DNA of 52,801 nucleotides from Campylobacterales bacterium (GTDB taxonomy: Bacteria > Campylobacterota > Campylobacteria > Campylobacterales > Sulfurimonadaceae), in the NCBI GenBank assembly GCA_016938175.1, contig JAFGVE010000012.1, forward strand, positions 1-52,801. Direction: 5' to 3'. Under the pieces are notes generated by a model. The model worked only from the letters and a program-made list of their open reading frames with translations, made no database searches and was not told the DNA's origin. Below, in pieces: positions 17,636 to 25,410 of this stretch (position 1 is the first letter of the stretch; each line of letters starts with the position of its first letter). A program made the position numbers and the translations under genes.

Positions 17636-18634
17636 TTATTCTTTCTCTATAGAACTAAAGAGTACTGCTATAGGTTTTGTAGCTGGAAACATCTCAAGTG
17701 CCACTACAATACTCATAGTTAGAGGAACTGCTAAAAACATCCCAACTGGACCTAAAACCCATCCCCAAAAGATTAAAGAGAAAAAGACGGCAACGACCGA
17801 GAGACCAAGACTTTTCCCCATATAATGCGGTTCTATAATGTTTCCCATCACCACATTTACTGTAAGATAAAGCGCTATCACCCATACCACACTCATGGCA
17901 TCTGCACCCACTAAAGCAACTAAGACAGCTGGAATTGCCGCTATGATAGAACCAAAACTTGGAATGTAATTGAGTAAAAACGCTATTAAGCCTAGGAAAA
18001 GTGCGAACTCAACATCTAAAATCGCAAGGCCCAGTGCTACACCAACGCCAGTAATAAGACTTACTACTGTTTTAATAGCAAGGTAACGATTTATCTTTTT
18101 ACTAAAAGTTGCAAATGTTCCTTGCTGTTTACTGAGATGAGACATCTCAAGTAATATAAAGGTCACTCCTAAAAATATAATAAATGAATTTGAGAGAATA
18201 GCCGTAAAAGATTTTAAGAATACTCCCGTAAAGTTTACAAGGCTTGAAGGATCAAACATATTTTTCAAACTCTCTTTTGAGACTTCTAAACCTATATTAT
18301 TTAAAAAACCACCTATATGTTCTATACTCGTTAATACTCTTGCCTGGTACTCTGATGTATTTGATAAAAAGCTATCCACTGAACTCGATAGAATATATCC
18401 AAAACCAAACAGTAAAATAATCACAAAAGATAAGACAATGAAAAACGCGAACGAGCGAGGGACCTTATATCCTTCTAACAAAAATATTGCAGGAGCGCTA
18501 ACTGTCGCGATAAAAACAGAAAGAAGAAATAAAACTACAATAGAAGAAGCGGCTTTAATACCCGCTATAATTACAACAAAAGCTGCTAAACCCAGCCAAA
18601 TTTTATATATATCTACACTCTCTTTGGTCTGCAT
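17636..18634 (-). CDS. AI-2E (PerM/YdiK) family transporter
   Basis: 332 residues with about eight hydrophobic segments: a cluster at the N-terminus (10-85), a less hydrophobic middle with a helix at 145-168, and a C-terminal group (200-315) containing GLIAFLLNYIPSFGSIIAAIPAVLVAL and the GPVGMFLAVPLTMSIVVALE segment. These match the family once called AI-2 exporters; some members are Na+/H+ antiporters. The actual substrate here is unknown. The gene lies downstream of eda in the same direction but is separated by a 61-bp gap with a 9-bp hairpin. Confidence 0.85.
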   Translation of the reverse strand: MQTKESVDIYKIWLGLAAFVVIIAGIKAASSIVVLFLLSVFIATVSAPAIFLLEGYKVPRSFAFFIVLSFVIILLFGFGYILSSSVDSFLSNTSEYQARVLTSIEHIGGFLNNIGLEVSKESLKNMFDPSSLVNFTGVFLKSFTAILSNSFIIFLGVTFILLEMSHLSKQQGTFATFSKKINRYLAIKTVVSLITGVGVALGLAILDVEFALFLGLIAFLLNYIPSFGSIIAAIPAVLVALVGADAMSVVWVIALYLTVNVVMGNIIEPHYMGKSLGLSVVAVFFSLIFWGWVLGPVGMFLAVPLTMSIVVALEMFPATKPIAVLFSSIEKE

Positions 18635-18645
18635 CTCTGTGCTCC

Positions 18646-18676
18646 TTAAGTAGTTTAAAAGGGCTATACTACTTAA
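18646..18676 (-). terminator. Hairpin between eda and the AI-2E gene
   Basis: TTAAGTAGT (18646-18654) and ACTACTTAA (18668-18676) are perfect inverted repeats around a 13-base loop. The transcript from eda passes through it just before the ribosome binding site AGGAG of the next gene. There is no T-tract after it in that direction, so attenuation or RNA processing is as likely as termination. Confidence 0.4.
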
Positions 18677-18695
18677 AAAAATCAGATATTACAAG

Positions 18696-19316
18696 TTAGT
18701 TTAAAGAGCGAAGTGCCTCTTGTGTAAGCTGTGTTACTTTTTTAAAATCACCCTTTGCAATCGCATCTGCCGGAACTATCCAGCTTCCACCTACACATAC
18801 AACATTTTTGAGCGCTAAAAATTCTTTTGCATTGTCTGCGTTTATTCCACCTGTAGGACAGAAAGCAACCTCACTAAAAGGTGCACCAAACGCTTTTAAA
18901 GCACCTATCCCACCAACTATATTTGCTGGAAAGAGCTTAAATGCATCATAACCCCACTCCAAGCCCTGCATAATATCACTTGCCGTAGCTACACCAGGTA
19001 AGAGTGGTATAAACTTTTCACACTTCGCGAGTGACTCAGTCAAACCTGGACTGATGACAAAGCTAGCACCTGCATCTTCTACTATTTTAAATTGCTCGGG
19101 ATTTATAACTGTTCCCGCTCCCGTTGTAGCTTCGGGAAATGCTTTTGCAACAGCCGCTATCGCATCTACTGCACAAGAAGTTCTCAGCGTAATCTCAAAA
19201 ATACTCACACCACCTTCAATAAGTGCCTCACATAAACGCAAGGACTCATCTACAGAGTTCACACTCATAACAGGGATGATTTTACTTACCTGCATTACCT
19301 CTCTTGCACTTAACAT
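18696..19316 (-). CDS. eda: 2-dehydro-3-deoxy-phosphogluconate (KDPG) aldolase
   Basis: 206 residues. The catalytic Glu41 lies in EITLRT and the Schiff-base Lys127 in DAFKLFPA; the TGAGTV and VISPGL strands of the TIM barrel are also clear. It splits KDPG into pyruvate and glyceraldehyde-3-phosphate, the last Entner-Doudoroff step. The ATG overlaps the end of edd by 7 bases. Confidence 0.95.
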   Translation of the reverse strand: MLSAREVMQVSKIIPVMSVNSVDESLRLCEALIEGGVSIFEITLRTSCAVDAIAAVAKAFPEATTGAGTVINPEQFKIVEDAGASFVISPGLTESLAKCEKFIPLLPGVATASDIMQGLEWGYDAFKLFPANIVGGIGALKAFGAPFSEVAFCPTGGINADNAKEFLALKNVVCVGGSWIVPADAIAKGDFKKVTQLTQEALRSLN

Positions 19317-21151
19317 AATTCTGCTCCACTGAGTGAAAAACTACACGCTCCCTCTTCTGCACTACTCGCTGCACAACGCATTACACTAAAGAGCTCACGT
19401 CCAACTCCATACTCATTATGTGAAAAATCAACTTTTGGAATGCGTCTGTTTTTAATAACTGTCTCTGAAACGTGAAGGGTAAGTGTCCCATCATCACAAT
19501 TTAAAGAGATTATATCTCCATCATGAATCTTCGCCAAAACACCTCCATCTTTTGCTTCAGGACAGAGATGAATAGCAGAAGCAACTTTTCCAGATGCTCC
19601 AGACATTCTTCCATCAGTTACTATGGCTACTTTAAAACCTCTGTCTTGCAAGGCTCCCATAGACGGAAGCAGACCATGTAACTCAGGCATTCCATTTGCT
19701 TTTGGCCCCTGATATGGAAGAACTGCAACAAAGTCCATGTCCAATTTACCCTCTTTAAACGCTTCTTTAAGAGCTTCTTGTGAATGAAATACTTTTGCAG
19801 GAGCGGTAATAACCCTATGCTCTTCTTTAAGGGCCGAAGTTTTTATAACACTGCGTCCAATATTTCCATCTAATACTCTAAGCCCACCTTCATGGGAAAA
19901 TGGATTTGCTACACTGCTAATGACATCAGTGTCTTGAGATACACCCGATGCCTCTTTGTATTTTAAAACTCCATCCTCTAAATATGGTTCTTGTATATAC
20001 TTAGAGAGTCCTTGCCCCATTAAGGTATTGACATCTTCATGTAAAAGCCTTGCTGAGAGTAGCTCTGCAATAACCACAGCCATACCTCCAGCTTTGTGAA
20101 AATGATTTACATCAGCACTTCCATTAGGATACATCTTACATAAAAGTGGTGTTATTTGTGACAGAGCATCAAAATCATCCCAAGTAAGCACAATTCCACA
20201 AGCTCTCGCCATAGCAATAAGATGCATTGTATGATTTGTAGAACCTCCCGTTGCCAAAAGACCTATAATTGCATTTACAAAACTCTTCTCATCTATCAGT
20301 TGTGAAATCGGCATATAGTTCTCACCTAAAGGTGAATACTCTAATAACTTCAAGGTAACAGCTTCTGTCAGTGCATCTCTAAGCGGTGTGTTTGTATTTT
20401 CAAATGATGCACCAGGGAGATGAAGTCCCATTATCTCCATTAACATCTGATTTGAGTTAGCTGTTCCATAAAATGTACAGGTTCCTGCAGAGTGGTAAGA
20501 GGCACTCTCAGCTTTTAGCAGCTCATCCTCACCAACTTTGCCTTCTGCAAACTCCTGACGTACTTTTGCCTTTTTTGCATTGCTTATACCTGATGGCATT
20601 GGACCAGCGGGCGCGAAGACTATTGGCAGATGTCCAAACGCCATAGCTCCTATAAACATACCTGGAACAATTTTGTCACAGACACCAAGCATAACAGCAC
20701 CATCAAACATATTATGTGAAAGAGCGATAGCGGTTCCCATAGCTATATTATCACGTGAAAAAAGGCTCAACTCCATCCCTGGTTGGGACTGCGTTACACC
20801 ATCACACATTGCAGGAACACCTCCTGCAAACTGTGCTGTAGCACCTGCAAATGCCAAAGCTCTTTTTATAAGTGAAGGATAGGTTACAAATGGCTGATGT
20901 GCGGAGAGCATATCATTGTATGCAGATACAATCGCGATATTCTCTTTTTGCATTGCTTCGAGTGTTTTTTTCTCATCGTTTGAACAAGGAGCCATAGCGT
21001 GTGCCAAGTTAGAACATCCCAAATGCCCACGTCCCACACCTCTATGGTGAGCCTCTTTCATACGTTTTAAATAAATTGCTCTACTCTTTTTTGAACGCTC
21101 AACAATTTTCTGTGTTATTGCAAGAATTCTTGCATCAGTTTTACTCGGCAT
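19310..21151 (-). CDS. edd: 6-phosphogluconate dehydratase
   Basis: 613 residues of the IlvD/Edd family at full length. HHRGVGRGHLGCSNLAHAMA near residue 36, GVCDKIVPGM (about 155-164) and GTCTFYGTANSNQM (about 221-234) carry the Cys residues expected for the iron-sulfur cluster. EdD-type features such as NHTMHLIAMAR and VTDGRMSGASGKVASAIH are present, which favours Edd over dihydroxy-acid dehydratase. It converts 6-phosphogluconate to KDPG. It overlaps pgl by 11 bases and eda by 7. Confidence 0.95.
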   Translation of the reverse strand: MPSKTDARILAITQKIVERSKKSRAIYLKRMKEAHHRGVGRGHLGCSNLAHAMAPCSNDEKKTLEAMQKENIAIVSAYNDMLSAHQPFVTYPSLIKRALAFAGATAQFAGGVPAMCDGVTQSQPGMELSLFSRDNIAMGTAIALSHNMFDGAVMLGVCDKIVPGMFIGAMAFGHLPIVFAPAGPMPSGISNAKKAKVRQEFAEGKVGEDELLKAESASYHSAGTCTFYGTANSNQMLMEIMGLHLPGASFENTNTPLRDALTEAVTLKLLEYSPLGENYMPISQLIDEKSFVNAIIGLLATGGSTNHTMHLIAMARACGIVLTWDDFDALSQITPLLCKMYPNGSADVNHFHKAGGMAVVIAELLSARLLHEDVNTLMGQGLSKYIQEPYLEDGVLKYKEASGVSQDTDVISSVANPFSHEGGLRVLDGNIGRSVIKTSALKEEHRVITAPAKVFHSQEALKEAFKEGKLDMDFVAVLPYQGPKANGMPELHGLLPSMGALQDRGFKVAIVTDGRMSGASGKVASAIHLCPEAKDGGVLAKIHDGDIISLNCDDGTLTLHVSETVIKNRRIPKVDFSHNEYGVGRELFSVMRCAASSAEEGACSFSLSGAELC

Positions 21152-21842
21152 AATAGACCTCCAAAAGTGGATGCTCTTGTTGCATCATTGCTATAATAGG
21201 CTTGCTTGCCACCTCATCGGAAGCTGTCGCATCCTCAAAAACTTCTTTTTTTTCTCTACCTTCAATGTGTAAAATGAGATTTTTACTGCTTAAGAGAAAT
21301 TTTCTACTTAAAGTAATACGCTCTTTTGGCTCTACGCTTGCAGTTGTTGCACAGACTAACTCTTGGGTACTTAAAGCGTGTTCCAACTCCTGCGCTTTTG
21401 GAAAAAACGAAGCAGTGTGTGCATCAAGTCCCATTCCAAGAATGACAATATCAAGCTCACTAAAGAGCTTTTTCATACTCTGACATAACTCTGAAACTGC
21501 CTCTTTTGCAGATGAGTGTGCAGTCTTTAAAGGAGCAAAACTCGCCTGAACAGCAGCATTGATAAGTAAATTTTCTCTTACAAGCTTTTCATTACTTGCA
21601 TCGCTATTTACATCTACCCAACGCTCATCAACTAAAGTAACATATACTCGCTCCCACTCCAAAGGAACTTTTGAAAGCTCTTGAAAAAGTTTTTTTGGAG
21701 TTGAGCCTCCAGAGAGGGCAAGTGTTGCATAGCCTTTATTTGTTATGGCTTCTTGAAGCTCTGCGACTATTTTTTCTTTCAGCCTCTCTACAAGGAGCTC
21801 TTTAGTCCTAAACTCATGTATCTCATAGTATTTAGTCGCCAT
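21141..21842 (-). CDS. pgl: 6-phosphogluconolactonase
   Basis: 233 residues of the glucosamine/galactosamine-6-phosphate isomerase-like fold, PgL subgroup: ATLALSGGSTPKKLFQEL (about 40-57), VTLVDERWVDVNSDASNEKLVRE (about 70-92) and ILGMGLDAHTASFFP (about 138-152). It hydrolyses 6-phosphogluconolactone. ATG at 21842 has GGGAGAAG nearby and overlaps the zwf stop by 11 bases. Confidence 0.93.
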   Translation of the reverse strand: MATKYYEIHEFRTKELLVERLKEKIVAELQEAITNKGYATLALSGGSTPKKLFQELSKVPLEWERVYVTLVDERWVDVNSDASNEKLVRENLLINAAVQASFAPLKTAHSSAKEAVSELCQSMKKLFSELDIVILGMGLDAHTASFFPKAQELEHALSTQELVCATTASVEPKERITLSRKFLLSSKNLILHIEGREKKEVFEDATASDEVASKPIIAMMQQEHPLLEVYYAE

Positions 21843-23295
21843 ACCAACTTCTCCCATCCTTCTCTATCATCGCAATAGATGCCGATGGTCCATTTGTTCC
21901 AGCAGGATAAGACTTTGGTTTTATTCCTCTCTCTTGCCATCCTTCTAAAATTTTGTCTGCCCAAATCCAAGCAGCCTCAACCTCATCACGACGCATAAAA
22001 AGCGTTGGATTATTGCGAATGACATCAAGTAAAAGATGTTCATAAGCATCCGGACTTCTTGGAGCATCTTCAACTATATTTAAATCGAGTTCAACATTTT
22101 TAAGGCGCATTCCATCTGTAAGCCCCGGAATCTTATTCATAATAAAAAGAGAAATAGACTCATCAGGTTGCAAGCGAATAACCAACTTGTTAGAGTCTAT
22201 GCACGAGCCTTTATCTGGGAAAATAGAGTGCGGAATCTCTTTAAAGTCCACCACTATTTCACTGTAACGTTTGCTCATACGTTTCCCAGTACGCATATAT
22301 ATTGGGACATTATTCCAGCGCCAGTTATCTATATCTGCACGAAGAGCCACAAAGGTTTCAGTATCACTCTTAGGACTTCCGCCCTCTTCTTCAAAAAATC
22401 CCGGAACCGCCTCTTTTCCGATAGCACCAGAGCTATACTGTCCACGTACTGTTTTAGTATTTAAATCCTCTCCCTCAATGAAACGAAGCGAACGCAGAAC
22501 TTTGAGTTTTTCATCACGGACACTATTTCCATCTAATGAGCAAGGAGGTTCCATTGTTACCAAACAAAGAAGCTGCATAAGATGGTTTTGCATCATATCA
22601 CGCATAGCACCAAACTCATTATAATAGTCCCAACGTCCTTCTAAACCGACACTCTCAGCAACAGTTATCTGAATATGGTCAATGTACTGTGCATTCCAGA
22701 TAGGAGCAAAAAGCATATTGGAAAAACGCAGGGCTAAAATGTTCTGTACAGTATCTTTTCCAAGATAATGGTCAATCCTAAAAATTGCCGACTCATCAAA
22801 GTACTGTGCAACCTCTTCATTAATCACACGAGAAGAGGCTAAATCTCTTCCGATTGGTTTTTCCAAGACAACCCTTGAAACATCCGTGATAAGAGAGTGT
22901 TCATGTAATGAACGGCAGATTGGACCAAAGAGCGTTGGAGAAGTTGAGAGATAATTGACACGTTCACGAGTAGGCTCTAAATTAAGTAACTCTTTTAAAT
23001 CACCATAGGTACTTGTGTCGAAAAGGTCAGCCTTAACATAGTGAATATGTTCAGCAAAAGTTCTAAAAAACTCTTCATCATAAAAACCATTTTTCAAATG
23101 TTGTTTCAGCTTTTTTTCTATAAGGGCAACATTCTCTTCTTGTGTAAAATCATCTCGTGAAACTATAATAATTCGACTCTGTGAAGAGATGTAACCATCG
23201 TGGCAAAGGTGGTAAAGTGCAGGCATGAGCTTCCGTAAAGAGAGGTCGCCATGTCCTCCAAAAATAAGGATATCGCATACTATTTCTTTTATCAT
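21832..23295 (-). CDS. zwf: Glucose-6-phosphate 1-dehydrogenase
   Basis: 487 residues. The nucleotide-binding loop is FGGHGDLSLRKLMPALYHL (about 12-30), a GxxGDLxxRKL variant with His at the position usually occupied by Ser or Thr. The active-site motif is RIDHYLGKDTVQN (about 173-185), and GNSVRDEK, MRTGKRMSKR follow in order. It oxidises glucose-6-phosphate to the lactone and makes NAD(P)H. It is the first gene of zwf-pgl-edd-eda. Coenzyme preference cannot be read from the sequence with confidence. Confidence 0.95.
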   Translation of the reverse strand: MIKEIVCDILIFGGHGDLSLRKLMPALYHLCHDGYISSQSRIIIVSRDDFTQEENVALIEKKLKQHLKNGFYDEEFFRTFAEHIHYVKADLFDTSTYGDLKELLNLEPTRERVNYLSTSPTLFGPICRSLHEHSLITDVSRVVLEKPIGRDLASSRVINEEVAQYFDESAIFRIDHYLGKDTVQNILALRFSNMLFAPIWNAQYIDHIQITVAESVGLEGRWDYYNEFGAMRDMMQNHLMQLLCLVTMEPPCSLDGNSVRDEKLKVLRSLRFIEGEDLNTKTVRGQYSSGAIGKEAVPGFFEEEGGSPKSDTETFVALRADIDNWRWNNVPIYMRTGKRMSKRYSEIVVDFKEIPHSIFPDKGSCIDSNKLVIRLQPDESISLFIMNKIPGLTDGMRLKNVELDLNIVEDAPRSPDAYEHLLLDVIRNNPTLFMRRDEVEAAWIWADKILEGWQERGIKPKSYPAGTNGPSASIAMIEKDGRSWYGD

Positions 23296-23385
23296 AACTC
23301 CAACCTTTTTTTTGATTATGCCTGAATTAGATTACAAATTTATTGCATTTATGCCTAAAATTCGTTCAAGTCCATTGATGATGGC

Positions 23386-23391
23386 TATAAT
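23386..23391 (+). promoter_or_regulatory. -10 box of recJ
   Basis: TATAAT 27 bases before the recJ ATG in the zwf-recJ divergent gap; no clear -35. Confidence 0.45.
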
Positions 23392-23418
23392 TACAAAAAT
23401 AGACGACAAAGTACTTTT

Positions 23419-25005
23419 ATGGAAACTCTAGATTACATTAATAAAAACGAACTCTACACACTTCTTGCTTCACGTTTTGACAAAGAAGAGAAAAAGCTCT
23501 CCAACATCCCATCACCCGAACTACTCCACAATGCTCCAGAAGCAGCCAAAAAAATTGCAGAGGCAATACGTGCTAACAAACGTATAACGTTAGTGGGAGA
23601 TTACGATGTTGATGGAGTGAGTTCTACTGCCATCATGGTAGATTTTTTTCGGCAAATTCCCTATCCTCTTGAAGCAATTATTCCAAACCGTTTTAGAGAT
23701 GGATATGGCGTTTCTCCTACTGTACTTGAAAGAGTTGATGCCGATCTTGTAATAACCGTTGACAATGGTATCTCTGCCTTTTCAGCGGCAGAAGTATGTA
23801 AGGAGCGAGGGATTGATTTAATTATCACAGACCATCATACTCCAGCAGAAAAAGTTCCTGATGCACTTTATATAGTTAACCCTAAACTTAATGAGTGTGA
23901 CTATCCATTTCCTGAAATTTGTGGGGCTCAGGTTGCATGGTTACTGCTAGGACTACTCAAAAAAGAGCTTGGACTCTCTATAGACATGCGACAGTTCCTA
24001 GATATATTAGCTATAGCTGTTATAGCCGATGTGATGCCCCTTGTAAATATAAACAGAGCAATTGTAAAAGCTGGTTTGGAACTCTTGAGTAACTCTAGCC
24101 GTCCCGCTTCCATAATAATACGAGACTTTTTAAACAAAAAAAGGGTTACTAGTGAGGATATAGCGTTTCAAATAGCCCCCAGAATAAATTCGGCAGGGAG
24201 ACTCGAAGACGCATCCCTTGCACTTGATTTTTACACTGCACAAGATACTCATACAGCTTACAGGCAGTTTGAACTTCTAGGACAACTCAACGAAATGCGT
24301 AAAGAGACAGAAGCACAAACGACAAAAGAGGCAATCAAAAAAGTAAATGTAAACGACAAAATCATTGTCGTAGCAGGAGAGGGCTGGCACGAAGGTGTTG
24401 TTGGTATTGTCGCTTCAAGACTTGTTGATAGGTTTTCTCTTCCCGCTATAGTTTTTAGCGTTGAAGATGGAGTTGCTAAAGGGAGTGCAAGGAGTGTCGG
24501 GGATGTCAATATTTATGAGCTTATAAAAGAAAATGAACATCTGCTCACTAAGTTTGGCGGACATAAAATGGCTGCTGGATTAGGACTAAACGTAGACAAT
24601 ATAGATGCTTTTACAGAGGCTATAAATAACTCTGCCAAAGAGCTCAATGAGGAAGACTTTATACCAAAAGAGAGTCTTAGCGGAAGACTAAGAACTGAAG
24701 ATATTGATAATGAGCTACTTGAACTCTTAGAAAGCTTTGAACCTTTTGGAGAAGCAAATTTAAGACCCACGTTTTACATAAAAAATGCACAAATACTTAA
24801 TATAAGGCTGATGGGAGCAGATAAATCCCACTCAAGAGTTGAAATCCTTCAGAGTAATGATGATACAAAAAGCATAGAGCTTGTTGCATTCCGTCAGGTT
24901 ATTACTATGCCCAAAAGTGGTACAATAAGTTGTAGTTACTCCATAGCAAAAAATGAATTTAACGGAAAAATCACACCGCAGTTGCTCATAAAAAAAATAT
25001 ATTAA
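23419..25005 (+). CDS. recJ: Single-stranded-DNA-specific exonuclease RecJ
   Basis: 528 residues. The DHH phosphoesterase domain shows VGDYDVDGVSSTAIM (59-73) and TDHHTPAE (about 137-144), with further Asp residues in VTVDNG and IADVMPL. The DHHA1 domain has GGHKMAAGLG (about 378-387). A C-terminal OB-like domain follows. It degrades ssDNA 5' to 3' in recombination and mismatch repair. It is somewhat shorter than E. coli RecJ but typical of Campylobacterota. Confidence 0.94.
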   Translation: METLDYINKNELYTLLASRFDKEEKKLSNIPSPELLHNAPEAAKKIAEAIRANKRITLVGDYDVDGVSSTAIMVDFFRQIPYPLEAIIPNRFRDGYGVSPTVLERVDADLVITVDNGISAFSAAEVCKERGIDLIITDHHTPAEKVPDALYIVNPKLNECDYPFPEICGAQVAWLLLGLLKKELGLSIDMRQFLDILAIAVIADVMPLVNINRAIVKAGLELLSNSSRPASIIIRDFLNKKRVTSEDIAFQIAPRINSAGRLEDASLALDFYTAQDTHTAYRQFELLGQLNEMRKETEAQTTKEAIKKVNVNDKIIVVAGEGWHEGVVGIVASRLVDRFSLPAIVFSVEDGVAKGSARSVGDVNIYELIKENEHLLTKFGGHKMAAGLGLNVDNIDAFTEAINNSAKELNEEDFIPKESLSGRLRTEDIDNELLELLESFEPFGEANLRPTFYIKNAQILNIRLMGADKSHSRVEILQSNDDTKSIELVAFRQVITMPKSGTISCSYSIAKNEFNGKITPQLLIKKIY

Positions 25006-25078
25006 CTCAAAATTACTATTAGAGCTTCGCTTAAGTTATAAGATTGTAAAATGATAAATATCAGCAAAAGGAAAGATA

Positions 25079-25402
25079 ATGAAAAATATTACGAAAGTTG
25101 TTTTAAGTGCACTTCTACTTCTTAGTGTAGGCGCTACTACTGCAAGTGCAGATGCAAAAAAAGGGCAAGTTTTATACCTTAAAAAGCTAAAAAAAGCATG
25201 TGGTATTAACGGTGGTGAGATGGCAGCAAAACACACTATGGCAGAGTGGAAAAAACTTTACGAAGGTGGAAAGCTTGCAGCTGAAATCCAAGAGATTTGT
25301 CCAAGTGCTAAAGAGAAATCACTACAAGATAAATTCCTTGAGCACTACTTTGATTTCTTCCATGAGTATGCTAAAGACAGCGGTAATATTCCTGCTTGCT
25401 AA
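25079..25402 (+). CDS. Small secreted protein of unknown function
   Basis: 107 residues. A clear Sec signal peptide (about 1-24: basic start, hydrophobic core LSALLLLSVGA, then ASA before Asp) is followed by a mature part of about 83 residues, rich in Lys, Glu and aromatic residues. GQVLYLKKLKKACG at its start recalls the opening of small periplasmic cytochromes c, but no CXXCH haem motif is present. Three Cys remain (in KKACG, EICPS and the C-terminal PAC). It might be a haem-less relative or a disulfide protein. The ribosome binding site AAAGGAAAG lies well placed, and the propeller gene starts 8 bases after its stop. Confidence 0.75.
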   Translation: MKNITKVVLSALLLLSVGATTASADAKKGQVLYLKKLKKACGINGGEMAAKHTMAEWKKLYEGGKLAAEIQEICPSAKEKSLQDKFLEHYFDFFHEYAKDSGNIPAC

Positions 25403-25410
25403 ATGAGAGG

